Assembly (NCBI GenBank): GCA_036867785.1
Contig: CP145420.1
Span: 1,116,001 to 1,180,000, forward strand
From: Plasmodiophora brassicae
Taxonomy: Eukaryota; Endomyxa: Phytomyxea; Phytomyxea; Plasmodiophorida
Reading direction: 5' to 3'
DNA length: 64,000 bases
Shown here: positions 53,829 to 64,000 of the stretch, in pieces
How positions within the stretch are numbered: position 1 is the first letter of the stretch
Layout of the letters: every line of letters starts with the position of its first letter
Translations under genes and position numbers: made by a program
Notes under the pieces: generated by a model
Told to the model about the DNA's origin: nothing
Database searches by the model: none
Seen by the model: the letters and a program-made list of their open reading frames with translations, nothing else

Positions 53829-56694
53829 ATGGCATCGGAGAAGACGTCCAGCACGGACGAGCATATTGGTGTCAAGGACGCGGATGTCAGCATCCTGCCA
53901 CGGGTCGCGAAGTTGGACTCCACATCCATCTTGAAGTTGAAAGAGCAGTACGATCGATGTTGTGCAGTGGTGATCGACCGTGAGGGCAACCGTCCGGAAG
54001 CCGCGAGGATCAAGCCTCAAGCGATACGATTCTGCTTTACCACGCCGCAGCTGACCTGCATCGCGTTGAATCACCTGTTCCTGACCAATGTCGACCTGCT
54101 GACAGAGGACGACCTGGAAGGATGGATCGAAGCGCAGATCAAAAAAGCTTCCAGCGAGTCATGGCCTGACGACCCAAGACATTGAGGCCAAAATCGCGAG
54201 TGAGCTGTCGATGGACACCAGCCTCCCGACTCTGAGGGATCAAGTTCAGTCGATCCTGGACCGCATGACTGAAATCCAGTGGAGACGAGGCTGGCAGCAC
54301 ATGCGCGAAACAGTCGGTGGGCGTAGAGCCCTTGGCCGTTTGCTGGTTGATACGCTTCAACCATGGAGGCTACGTGACTTCACAAGGCACTGGGTCAAGG
54401 AGGACAAGTCCAAGCGCGGGGGACCTGAAGGCGATTATGAAGCAAGTGCAGGAGTGGATCGCGCACAAGGTCGCTGTCAACGGTTCCGCCCAGATTGGTG
54501 GCGTATCCAAGAAGACCTGCGCCGAGCTTCGTCTGAACGACCGCAGCCACAAGTATCAGGTGGCGATCACGTCGGGGGGACGACGCGTTCGGGAACATCG
54601 TCCTCCTCCTCTGAATCGGCCGACCCGTCGCGTGAGCAGCAGACACCTGCTACGAAGGTCAAGTCGCCTGGAGAACCAACGGTACAGTTCATACCCCCTA
54701 GCGTGTCGACGGCCGAGAATGAGACAGCGTCGAGCACGAAGTGGACACGCGACACTGCAGCTGAACGTAAAGGCGCCAAGATCACGTGTTGGAACTGTGC
54801 GGGGCCGCACAGTTTAAAGGAGTGTCCGACGAAGCCGTCCAAGGAGAAGTGCTATGAGCTTGTTCGCGCCAACCATCGCCCGATAAAGATCCAGAAGACT
54901 AACGGGTACGCTGAGACTGTCGATGATCTACAACGCGTAGTGCTGGAAGGCATACGTGTTCCGTACGAGTTGGATTCCGGCTGCCGCGGAGGCAACATCA
55001 TGCCTGGCCATATCGCTGTCCAGTTGAAAGAGGCCACGTTCCGTGACGTTCAGCAACGAGACGTCACCTCAGCAGAAGGCAAAGTTATCGGAACCATAAC
55101 GCGCACGGTGCAAGTTCCAATCACGATCCTGGAGACCGAAGTTGGCAATTTGACGCTGTATCATGTGACCTACTACGTTTGCGACGAGATTCCTGTGATC
55201 CTGTTCGGTGACAATCTGCTAACGACTCTCGGCATCAATCCGCGTCAGCAACTCGAGAACATCATCGCGTCAGGATGCACCAAGATGGATACGCTCTCAG
55301 GATGTGCCGCAGTCGATGTCGATTGTATCGAGACCGTGAGGCGAATTGCCGCGAGAATGGCAACGTTGCGAGGAGATCACTACCCAGTACCAGAGTCGGA
55401 CTCTATGGAACCATCGTCAAGTGAAGTTGACTTGGGACCGATAAATGCTCACGAGATCGAAGCTTCTTGTAACCGGATGGTACACCAAGCACGTCTCAAT
55501 GGCATGTCTCGTCAAGGAGTTGCTAAGCTACGATTGATCTTGCGACGACATCTGAACGAATTCCGCACGCGTCTGGGTCAAGACAAGCCTGTCGATGTCG
55601 AACCGATGGTAACACAACTCAATCAGGACGCTACTCCGTACCGGTGCAAGCCTCGGTTCTACAATCCTAAGCAGAAGGAGTTCCTAGACGACATGATCAG
55701 TATGCTGAAGGAGAACGGTCTTGTCTACATGAACATGAACTCGCGATGGGCAAGTCCAGTCCTAGTCGTCAAGAAACCGAAAGGCGATGGCTATCGTCTA
55801 TGTGTCGATCTTCGCCAAGTGAACGCACGGTGTGTTCCCACAGCATGGCCGATGCCGAATGTTGAGGCTGTTACGCGCAAGCTCTCCGGCATGACTTGTT
55901 TCTTCACGATTGATGCTTTCAAGGGCTTCTGGTTGATGCCTTTGGCTAAGGAGTGTCAGGAAATCTTCAGCTTCATGACGGACGACGCTGTATTCACGCC
56001 TACGAGGAGCATTCAAGGGGGAATGAATTCGGCGGTTCAGTTCCACGCCCGAATGGCTGCTATCTTCGACGACATGAAGGAGAATTTGCTCATCTGGATT
56101 GACGAGATACTCGGATTCGCGAGGTCGGAGGAAGACCTTCTTCATCAACTGACACGAGTGTTGGAGCGGTGTCGCGAGCGCAACCTGAAGCTGAACCCGA
56201 ACAAGTGCACGTTGTTCGCTCGCGAGTTGAAGTGGTGCGGCAGGATATACTCGCGAGAAGGAGTTCGGCATGATCCAGAACGCATCGAGGCGCTGACCAG
56301 CATGCCACGCCCGAAGACCGCTAAGGACCTGCAGCAGTTTCTGTGGGCGGCCAACTGGATGCGTACCCACGTACCCGGCTACGCAAGTATAGTACGACCG
56401 CTGCAAGAGCTGCTTGACATTGCCAACGAGGAGCTGATGCGCATTCGATCATCACCGCCATCATGTGTCTCGCTGGACGCACTGGGCTGGTCCGATCAGC
56501 ACAGCAAGTCATTCGAGGACGTGCGCTTCGCTTTGATTCAACACGTTCAGCTGGCATTTCCGAAGGAGGATTATCAGACCTGTCTGTTCACGGACGCCAG
56601 TGATGCAGCATGGTCGGCGGTGGTTACGCAGATCCCGATGGAGGACGTCAACCTGCCTGTATGCGAACAACGACATGTACCTCTCGCATTCTAG
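53829..56694 (+). pseudogene. Gag-pol of A2, first part, broken
   Basis: From the ATG at 53829 the gag frame runs to a frameshift at a run of A near 54,140. A second and third shift, at about 54,420 and 54,600, leave the gag C-terminus out of frame over about 60 codons. The frame then holds the zinc knuckle CWNCAGPHSLKEC, protease LDSGCRGGN and reverse transcriptase with IWIDEILGFAR, where the second catalytic Asp is Glu. A TAG at 56,692-56,694 replaces the Tyr codon of AFYGKRF. The frame resumes to 56,990 before the A3 insertion. Confidence 0.85.
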
Positions 56695-56990
56695 GGCAAG
56701 CGCTTCTCAGGTGCAGAGATCCGATGGCCTACGATCGAGAAGGAGGCAGCCGCGATCATCAACGCTACGCAGCGCGGTTATTTCCTACTGCATACATCCC
56801 GGGAGTTCCTGCTATACTGCGATCATCGCAATCTGACGTTCATCTTCGACCGGAACTCGGAGATCAAGAAGCATACGGCGCAGAAGCTAGAGCGATGGGC
56901 ATTGCATCTACAAGGCTTCAGCTACAAGATAAAGGAGATCGCTGGAACCGACAACGTATGGGCAGACCTCTTGACTCGATGGGAAGCTGG

Positions 56991-57204
56991 TGTAGTCCCG
57001 TGTCTGCAGACTCTTGACGGCACGTAATGACACAGAAACAGAATGACGTTTATCAATCGCATCGTCACGACGACGTCAGCCTCGCCACGTCATCGTGCTA
57101 AATCGGGGCACGCAGTTTGTCTAAATATAGTCCAGGACCGTCAGGTCAAGTGGCAGCACGTTGATGTAGGGAACGAGACGCTATAAATAGAGCCCCGCTC
57201 TACA
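56991..57204 (-). repeat. 3' LTR of A3
   Basis: 214 bp, identical by eye to 62,813-63,026; TATTTATAG box near the start (minus strand). Confidence 0.9.
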
Positions 57205-57966
57205 CTGCCTTTCTCCAAACTCGTGACCGGAATCATCGTGAGCACGTAGTACGTAGATGGTGAAGTTGACAGAAGGTAGTGTGAGACTCGGAATCACCCA
57301 ATACTCACTAAAAACCACCTTGTAACCCCAAGGGAAAAATCGGTGGAAAATCCATTTACGGACACCCTTGCCACCAAACACCATCGGTGCAACGAAGACA
57401 TCAGCGATGGTGCGCTCGACCCACATAGGTGGAGCCCGGTCCATATACATCTGAAAAGTATCATTCACCTAACTCAGCGGCCGACCCACATAGGTGGACC
57501 CCCAGCGCAACAGAGTCTCGATAGCCAGTACGCCCTGACCAGAGTCAACTGCGGTGAAGAGGAACTTAACAGACGCTGCCGACTGCCTCGTGATCGTAAC
57601 GTATCAATGAGGTCACCGTCATGACCCATCGAGGAACGTATTGGCCTCTCATAGGAGTGCCATAAACCATAGTCGCATGACGTCCATGACAACCAGGTTA
57701 ACTGATCCCATGACGTCCATGAAAATCAGTGAAGCGGGTCCCAACGTTTTGAGTACCCGGTCCTCAGCTATAGAAGACCATGATCCAGATCATCTTCGTA
57801 ACGTTCACCATGAACCGATACGGTGGCGTCGTCCGTGATTAGGTCCCGACGCAACGTAGGAAGCGTATACGATTGTTGATTCCTACGAACCCAACAACCG
57901 TAAATCATGGATACCTTGCACCCATACCTAATGTTTTGTTCGTCGCTTCCGTTGCGCTTGTCGCTT
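57205..57966 (-). other. 3' non-coding region of A3 with the conserved family A block
   Basis: 760 bp between the gag-pol stop and the 3' LTR. It contains the same ordered blocks as A1 20,700-21,000 (paired CCAC-TATGTGGGTCG-type words, TCCGTAAATGGATTTTCC, TTACAAGGTGGTTTTTAG) but lacks the A1 tandem repeat. Confidence 0.65.
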
Positions 57967-60900
57967 TCACGTATTCGTACGCTTTTGCATCGGCGCCATT
58001 TCTCGTAACGCCTCCACTTGCGGATGATAATCTCCGAGACGTCGTATAAGCTTCTGGACTAGTTCGGGAACATCTTCGTAGATGACACGAGCAGGTTCCC
58101 ACGTTGCTTCCGCCTCGTCGAATCCAGACCATAGAACCTTGATCTGAAGTTCTTGCGTTTCTCGATCCACTCGACAGTCCAGTAGATCGTCCACCAACAG
58201 CTGGTTATCAGCGTGCTGGAGTTGACGCTTGAGATCGACGGTCATGTTCAGATCGGCGTCAGCGTATCGTCGAATTCGTTGTGAGTGTGCGTTGAAGTGT
58301 CGTTCAGTGAGCGGGTCTTCCAGCTCGTACACTTGATCGTTGATCATCTTGACGACTCGATATGGGCCTCGCCACTGGGCTATCAACTTCTGAGCAGGAC
58401 CCGGTACCGGTTTTGCGTTGAGCACGTAGTCGCCAACGATGAACGATTCGTAGTGGCTCTTGTTCAGGCGTCGTCGCTGTTGTCGCACATTAGACGCATG
58501 CCGTTGTGCCTTTGCTTCATCAACGGCCTTGTGAATCTCGTCGAGGACCTCTTGTAACGTCGGCACATACTTGGCGAATCCTTCAGGTGGTATGCGTCGC
58601 CATTGTCTCTCCTTCGGATCCCAGATCTGGTCGAGCGGGCTTTCTGGCGAACGCCCCGTGACGACCGTGATCGGCGCGTAACCGTTGAGACGTCGACTTG
58701 GCGTGTGATTAATGACGTGCTGAACGACTGGACACAAGTACGGCCAGTTGTGCGTCGTAATCTGGGCCTCGTTCAGGATCGAACGCATGACGTTGAGCAC
58801 AGTGCGGTTTGCGCGCTCCACCGTGCCATTGGCCCATGGACAGTATGCAGTCGTGATGTGATGCTGAACATCTCGTAACCTGGTAAGCTCCTCCATGATT
58901 TCCGCCGTGAAGTGTGAACCACCGTCCGTGACCAGGTACTCAGGCGTCGCGAAATCAGCAATCCACTGATTCAGAGCTTCCGTAGCAACACGACTTGTCG
59001 CCTCAGCTGATGGGATCAGGCGTACGTAGCCGCTGAAGTCGTCCTTCAAGAGCAGGATGTACGTGTACTGGTGGTCCGTGCCCCTGACTGGCTCCACGTA
59101 GAGGTAATCCATGGTGAGCACGTCGAACGGCTTGTGGCCATGCAACGCTTCACCAAGTGGTCTTGGAACTTTCTTACCACCGCGTGTCGTAATGCAATGC
59201 AGACATTGCTGGCACATCGCTTGAATGTCCTGACTGATCTTCTTCCAGGCGAAGCGCTCCATGATCATCTGCTTGGTTACGTCGTACGCACGATGACCAG
59301 CGCTCGCGCAATGACCAATAATCAGGATCCGTAGTCGTAGACTCTTGCAGTCCAGATGGCATGGGATGAGAACAGCTTTGTCCTCGTTCTTCCACAAACG
59401 ATCAGCTTCGTCGAAGTAGACGCCATTGTCAATCTTCTCGTCCCGTGACAGTACTCGCTGTGCATCGCGAATCTCCGTCTCCGTCGGCCAGCTAAACTCA
59501 GGATGCTGTCGAGGAGTGACTCGCAAGTCGTCAAGCTCCATGATGCGTGCTGCTCGACATGACAAGGCGATACGACCGGCGCCCCATCTTGTCAGCAGGT
59601 CAGCCCAGACGTTGTCCTCTCCGGCGATGCTCTTCGTCTGGTAGCGGAACCCCTGCAGGTGCAACGCCCAACGTTCCAGCTTCTGGGCGGTGTGCTTCTT
59701 CATTTCGGAGTCCTGACTGAAAATGAACGTCAGATTGCGATGATCGGTATAGAGTAGGAACTCTCGTGATGTCTGAAGCAGGAAGTCCCCGCGTTCCGTG
59801 GCGTAGATGATCGCGGCCGCCTCCTTCTCGGGCGTAGACCATCGTAGTTCTGAACCAGCGAAGCGTTTGCCGTAGAACGCGAGAGGTTCGTGACGTTGAT
59901 CGCAAACAGGCAGGTCGATATCCTCCAACGGGATCTGCGTGATGACAGCTGCCCATGCCGTTTCACTTGCGTCGGTGAATAGGCATGTCTGGTAGTTCGA
60001 CTTCGGGTAGGCCAGCTGAACGTGTTGAATCAGGGCGAACCGTATGTCCGTAAATGACTTGTTGTGCTGGTCACTCCAACCCAACGCGTCAAGCGTGATC
60101 GATGATGGCGTTGCGGATCGAATACGCTTCAACTCGTCATTGGCCCGATCGATAATGTCTTGTAGTGGACGGATGATACAGGGATAGCCGGGTATGTGAG
60201 TACGCATCCAGTTGGCCGCCCATAGGAACTGCTGCAACTCCTTGACAGTTCGCGGACGCGACATGGTCGTAAGCGCTTCGATACGTTCTGGGTCGTGTCG
60301 TACACCATCACGTGAGTAGATTCGCCCGCACCACTTCAGTTCACGAGCGAATAACGTGCACTTGCCCGGATTCAGTTTCACATTGCGTTCACGACATCTC
60401 TCAAGAACCCGCGTCAGCTGATGTAGCAGGTCGTCCTCTGACTTTGCGAATCCAAGGAGGTCGTCGATCCATATCAGCAGATTGTCCTTCATGTCGTCGA
60501 AGATCGCTGCCATCCGAGCATGAAATTGAATTGCCGAGTTCATGCCTCCTTGAATACTCCTCGTAGGCGTATAGACAGCGTCGTCCGTCATGAAGCTGAA
60601 CATTTCTTGGCATTCCTTTGCCAAAGGCATTAGCCAGAAGCCTTTGAACGCGTCGATCGTGAAGAAGCATGTCATGCCAGCAAGCTTGCGCGTGACCGCC
60701 TCCACGTTAGGCATCGGCCAGGCGGTGGGGACACACCGCGCGTTGACCTGGCGTAGGTCGACACATAGACGGTAGCCGTCGCCCTTCGGTTTCTTTACGA
60801 CTAAGACGGGACTTGCCCAGCGAGAGTTCATGTTCATGTAGATGAGACCGTTCTCCTTGAGCATTTTGACCATATCGTCAAGGAATTCCTTCTGCTTCGG

Positions 60901-62718
60901 GTTGTAGAACCGCGGCTTGCACCGGTAAGGCGTAACATCCGGCTTCAGCTGCGTTACCATCGGTTCGACATCGACAGGCTTATCTTGCCCCAGCCGCGTA
61001 CGGAATTCGTTCAGGTGTCGTCGCAATATCAGACGTAGTCGACTAACTCCATGTCGGGACATTCCGTTGAGGCGTGCTTGATGCACCATTCGATTGCACG
61101 ACGTTTCGATCTCGTGCACGTTGATTGGTCCCAGGTCGACTTCACTTGAAGATGGCTCAGCGGAGTCTGGTTCCTGAGGGGCTTGAAAGTAGTCGCTTCC
61201 AAGCGTTGCCATTCTAGCAGCAATGCGCCGCACAGTCTCGATTGAATCGACGTCGACTGCCGCACATCCTGACAGCGTGTCCATCTCGGTACATCCTGAT
61301 GCGATGATGTTCTCCAGCTGCTTATGCGGGTTGATGCCAAGCGCAGATAGAAGATTGTCACCGAACAGGATCACTGGAATCGTGTCGCAGACGTAGTAGG
61401 TCACATGGTACAGCTTAAGGTTGCCAACCTCGGTCTCCAGAGTCGTGACTGGAACTTGTACCATTCTCGTGATCGTCCCGATGACCTTGCCCTCCGCGGA
61501 AGAGATTTCTCGTGGCTGGACGTCGCGAAATGTGGCATCATTCAACTGGTCAGCGATATGGCCAGGTATGATATTTCCACCACGACAGCCCGAATCCAGT
61601 TCGTAGGGAACGCGCATGCCTTCCAGCACTACCCGTTGCAAATCGTCCTCAGTCCCAGTGTACCCGTCAGTCTTCTGGACCTTTATAGGGCGATTGGCGC
61701 GGACAAGCTCAATGCAGCGCTCCTTCGATGGTTTCGTTGGGCAGACTCGCAACCCGTGGTCGCCGCCGCAATTCCAGCAAGTGATCTTGCCGGCGTTCTT
61801 CTTCTCAGGGTCGTCGTCCCTCCGTCGCTTTGTCGCATTCCCGTTCGCTTGTGCTTCAGGATCTCGAGCCTCCACTTTCGTAGCGTTCGGCTGCGTGCTG
61901 AGAACCGTAGCGGGCTTCGGACGGGTCGGTCGGTTCGAGGGTGGCGGGCGATGCTGCGCGACGCGTCGACCGCCAGCTGTCACCGTCACCTGGTATTTGT
62001 GACTCTTGTCACTAAGGCGTAGTTCGGCACAGGTCTTGTTCGACACTCCCGCGATCTGCGCGGAGCCTTGCACGAAGACCTTGTATCGGACCCATTCCAA
62101 GGCGTGCTTCATGATGCCCTTCAAGTCACCCTCCCGGTTGGTCTTATCGTCTTTCACCCATTGCCGCACATGGTCCCGTAATGGCCATGGCTGAAGTGTG
62201 TCCACCAACAATCGGCCAAGTGCTCGGCGTCCACCGGTCGTGTCTCGTAGGTGAAGCCATCCGCGCTTCCACTGGATCTCCGTCATCCGATCCAAGATGG
62301 ACTGCACTTGGTCCTTCAACGTAGGGAGGTTCACGTCCATCGACAGCTCCTTGGACATCTTGACTTCGATGTCCTGCGTCGTGAGCCCATGGCTGGCCGG
62401 AAGACTCTTGATCTGGCCGTCGATCCACCCTTCGAGTTCCTCATCAGTCAGCATGTCGACGCTGCGAAGGAAAAGGTGGTTCAGTGCAATGGACGTCAGC
62501 TGTGGCGTCGTGAAGCAGAAGCGGATTGCTTGCGGCTTGATCCTAGCTTCCTCAGGACGTTGTCCTTCGCGGTCAGTCACGACAGCACAGTAGCGATCAT
62601 ACCGCTCCTTCAACTTCAGGATCGACGTAGAATCCAGCTTCGTCGCGTGCGGAAGAATGCTGAGGTTTGCCGAGCTCTTGAAACCGCCGACGTTCGCGCC
62701 TTGCGACTGAGATGCCAT
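57967..62718 (-). CDS. Gag-pol polyprotein of retrotransposon A3
   Basis: 1,583 residues from the ATG at 62718, no interruptions. Gag (1-300) shares KLDSTSILKLKERYDRY with A1 and A2. Zinc knuckle CWNCGGDHGLRVC (about 312), protease LDSGCRGGNI (about 372), reverse transcriptase with LCVDLRQVNARCV, FFTIDAFKGFWLMPLAKE and IWIDDLLGFAKS (about 751), RNase H FTDASETAWAA (about 911), integrase with HHCC finger and DDE residues in MDYLYVEPVRG, YLVTDGGSHFT and NGTVERANRT, and a chromodomain with VLWSGFDEAEATWEPA (about 1,540). All catalytic residues are present. Confidence 0.93.
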   Translation of the reverse strand: MASQSQGANVGGFKSSANLSILPHATKLDSTSILKLKERYDRYCAVVTDREGQRPEEARIKPQAIRFCFTTPQLTSIALNHLFLRSVDMLTDEELEGWIDGQIKSLPASHGLTTQDIEVKMSKELSMDVNLPTLKDQVQSILDRMTEIQWKRGWLHLRDTTGGRRALGRLLVDTLQPWPLRDHVRQWVKDDKTNREGDLKGIMKHALEWVRYKVFVQGSAQIAGVSNKTCAELRLSDKSHKYQVTVTAGGRRVAQHRPPPSNRPTRPKPATVLSTQPNATKVEARDPEAQANGNATKRRRDDDPEKKNAGKITCWNCGGDHGLRVCPTKPSKERCIELVRANRPIKVQKTDGYTGTEDDLQRVVLEGMRVPYELDSGCRGGNIIPGHIADQLNDATFRDVQPREISSAEGKVIGTITRMVQVPVTTLETEVGNLKLYHVTYYVCDTIPVILFGDNLLSALGINPHKQLENIIASGCTEMDTLSGCAAVDVDSIETVRRIAARMATLGSDYFQAPQEPDSAEPSSSEVDLGPINVHEIETSCNRMVHQARLNGMSRHGVSRLRLILRRHLNEFRTRLGQDKPVDVEPMVTQLKPDVTPYRCKPRFYNPKQKEFLDDMVKMLKENGLIYMNMNSRWASPVLVVKKPKGDGYRLCVDLRQVNARCVPTAWPMPNVEAVTRKLAGMTCFFTIDAFKGFWLMPLAKECQEMFSFMTDDAVYTPTRSIQGGMNSAIQFHARMAAIFDDMKDNLLIWIDDLLGFAKSEDDLLHQLTRVLERCRERNVKLNPGKCTLFARELKWCGRIYSRDGVRHDPERIEALTTMSRPRTVKELQQFLWAANWMRTHIPGYPCIIRPLQDIIDRANDELKRIRSATPSSITLDALGWSDQHNKSFTDIRFALIQHVQLAYPKSNYQTCLFTDASETAWAAVITQIPLEDIDLPVCDQRHEPLAFYGKRFAGSELRWSTPEKEAAAIIYATERGDFLLQTSREFLLYTDHRNLTFIFSQDSEMKKHTAQKLERWALHLQGFRYQTKSIAGEDNVWADLLTRWGAGRIALSCRAARIMELDDLRVTPRQHPEFSWPTETEIRDAQRVLSRDEKIDNGVYFDEADRLWKNEDKAVLIPCHLDCKSLRLRILIIGHCASAGHRAYDVTKQMIMERFAWKKISQDIQAMCQQCLHCITTRGGKKVPRPLGEALHGHKPFDVLTMDYLYVEPVRGTDHQYTYILLLKDDFSGYVRLIPSAEATSRVATEALNQWIADFATPEYLVTDGGSHFTAEIMEELTRLRDVQHHITTAYCPWANGTVERANRTVLNVMRSILNEAQITTHNWPYLCPVVQHVINHTPSRRLNGYAPITVVTGRSPESPLDQIWDPKERQWRRIPPEGFAKYVPTLQEVLDEIHKAVDEAKAQRHASNVRQQRRRLNKSHYESFIVGDYVLNAKPVPGPAQKLIAQWRGPYRVVKMINDQVYELEDPLTERHFNAHSQRIRRYADADLNMTVDLKRQLQHADNQLLVDDLLDCRVDRETQELQIKVLWSGFDEAEATWEPARVIYEDVPELVQKLIRRLGDYHPQVEALREMAPMQKRTNT

Positions 62719-62812
62719 GACGTTGTAAACAGTTGCGACGCTCCGCCGCCCGTTAACGTGTAGCGTGTACGTGTGGTTGGACGTATACGTAGGGGTGGGA
62801 CGTAGTGCGCAC

Positions 62813-63026
62813 TGTAGTCCCGTGTCTGCAGACTCTTGACGGCACGTAATGACACAGAAACAGAATGACGTTTATCAATCGCATCGTCACGACGACGTCA
62901 GCCTCGCCACGTCATCGTGCTAAATCGGGGCACGCAGTTTGTCTAAATATAGTCCAGGACCGTCAGGTCAAGTGGCAGCACGTTGATGTAGGGAACGAGA
63001 CGCTATAAATAGAGCCCCGCTCTACA
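62813..63026 (-). repeat. 5' LTR of A3
   Basis: 214 bp, identical by eye to the 3' LTR. On the minus strand it is followed by GTGCGCACTACGT, forming a palindrome with the last LTR base. Confidence 0.9.
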
Positions 63027-64000
63027 CTGGTCGCATCGCACTGTCATGTAGAGCAACGCGCATCATGCAGATGGACGATTTGCGAGTCACTCCTCGGCAA
63101 CATCCTGAATTCAGCTGGCCGACCGAAAAGGAGATCCGCGATTCGCAACGCTTTCTGTCACGAGAGGAGAAGATCGAGGACGGGGTATACTTCGATGAAG
63201 CTGATCGTCTGTGGAAGAACGAGAGCAAAGCCGTTCTTATTCCTTGTCATCAAGACTGCAAGAGTCTACGCCTTCGAATCCTGGTCATTGGCCATTGCGC
63301 AAGAGCTGGTCATCGTGCGTCGGAAGTAACCAAGCAGATGATCACGGAGCGCTTCTTCTGGACCAAGATCAATCAGGACATTGAAGCGATGTGTCAGCAA
63401 TGCCTGCATTGCATCACGACACGCGGTGGTAAGAAAGTTCCTCGGCCGCTCGGTGAAGCATTACACGGTCACCAGCCGTTCGACGTACTCACGATGGACT
63501 ATCTCTATGTGGAGCCTGTCAGGGGCGCGGACCACAAGTACAAGTATATCCTGCTCTTGAAGGACGACTTCAGTGGTTATGTTCGTCTGATTCCATCAGC
63601 TGAAGCGACAAGTCGTGTTGCTGCGGAAGCTCTGAATCAGTGGATAGCCGATTTCGCGACGCCCGAGTACCTGGTCACGGACGGTGGTTCACACTTCACT
63701 GCAGAAGTCATGGAGGAGCTTACCCGGCTACGAGGTGTTCAGCATCACATCACAACGGCATATTGTCCGTGGGCTAACGGCACGGTGGAACGCGCGAACG
63801 GCACGGTGCTCAACGTCATGCGATCAGTCCTGAACGAGGCCCAGATTGGCACGCACAACTGGCCGTACTTATGTCCTGTTGTTCAGCATGTCATCAACCA
63901 CACACCAAGTCGACGACTCAACGGCTACGCGCCATTCACGGTTATCACGGGACGTTCACCGGAAAGCCCGCTTGACCAGATCTGGGACCCAGTAGAAAGA
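63027..64000 (+). pseudogene. Gag-pol of A2, second part (RNase H end and integrase)
   Basis: The plus-strand frame resumes with GRIALSCRATRIMQMDDLRV, then FDEADRLWKNESKAVLIPCH, the zinc finger (HCARAGHRASEVTKQMITER, CQQCLHCITTRGG), DDE parts MDYLYVEPVRG, YLVTDGGSHFTAEVM and NGTVERANG, and YAPFTVITGR up to the window end. No stop is seen in this part, although the copy is dead because of its 5' defects. Confidence 0.85.

Larger units (their letters stand above)
56991..63026 (-). mobile_element. Gypsy/chromovirus-like retrotransposon A3, complete and intact
   Basis: 214-bp LTRs at 56,991-57,204 and 62,813-63,026 are identical by eye, with TGTAG...CTACA ends. CTGG at 56,987-56,990 and 63,027-63,030 is the target duplication. 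The purine tract GGAGAAAGGCAG precedes the 3' LTR on the minus strand. A single open frame covers gag to chromodomain. It is the youngest gypsy in the window by LTR identity, together with A1, and could be autonomous. Confidence 0.93.
53578..64000 (+). mobile_element. Gypsy retrotransposon A2, split by A3, runs off the window
   Basis: The 5' LTR is 53,578-53,765. Coding sequence runs from 53,829 to 56,990, is interrupted by A3 (56,991-63,026), and resumes at 63,027 to the window end within the integrase. The Trp-Glu-Ala-Gly-Arg-Ile reading across the site is restored when A3 and one CTGG are removed. Frameshifts, a stop codon and an altered active site show that it is inactive. Confidence 0.88.

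Noticed and set aside
56991-63026. A2 and the right-end fragment (63,027-64,000) as two separate elements
   Set aside because: The reading frame joins exactly across A3 with one CTGG removed, so both belong to one element.

Overview
The window is nuclear DNA of a GC-rich unicellular eukaryote. Gene models have short spliceosomal introns (51-83 nt, GT...AG, some with a CTAAC-like branch site), C/G-rich third codon positions and close packing, and they encode an epsin, an auxilin, a kinesin and an exportin. A plasmodiophorid-like rhizarian or an oomycete-like protist would fit. Sequence reading alone cannot decide between these, and no organism name is claimed.

Region 1 (1-14,066) is ordinary, gene-dense sequence. 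A partial ENTH/epsin gene (minus) stands head to head with an auxilin-type J-domain gene (plus), so two clathrin-pathway genes share one 460-bp intergenic region. Next come a large near-palindromic inverted repeat (about 2,247-3,655) that holds two facing copies of an unrecognised gene, a decayed GT90 glycosyltransferase, a small Tim17/NDUFA11-like membrane protein, a seven-exon major-facilitator transporter of the oxalate/formate-antiporter type (minus), a short unidentified ORF, a small kinesin (minus) and an eight-exon exportin-5-like gene (plus).

Region 2 (14,067-64,000) is a mosaic of nested transposable elements with no clear host gene. I could separate: chromodomain Ty3/gypsy family A (A1 15,250-21,307; A4 36,502-40,633; A2 53,578-end; A3 56,991-63,026), gypsy family B (44,183-49,849 plus two remnants), gypsy family C (30,975-36,276), a copia element (24,594-28,625), a TRIM and two related solo LTRs, two tRNA-derived SINEs with 13- and 14-bp target-site duplications, a mariner DD39D element, two PIF/Harbinger transposase genes and one Myb-like partner gene, a KDZ-like transposase remnant, and a small element whose ends are perfect 70-bp palindromes. 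Most insertions are bounded by recognisable target-site duplications, so their order can be read. The mariner was hit by gypsy B and by the palindrome-ended element; A2 was hit by A3; a B-type gag by C, A4 and a SINE; a B-type integrase by A1; and a Harbinger transposase by copia. Removing the two inserts from the mariner gives a continuous 455-codon frame by coordinate arithmetic.

The least explained observations are the palindrome-ended mobile element, with three dispersed locations and 4-bp target duplications; a perfect palindrome at the primer-binding position of gypsy families A and C, with a compensatory change between A1 and A3; a primer-binding site shared by the copia element and the TRIM that matches a tRNA-Asn anticodon arm; and a conserved non-coding block in the 3' part of family A elements.
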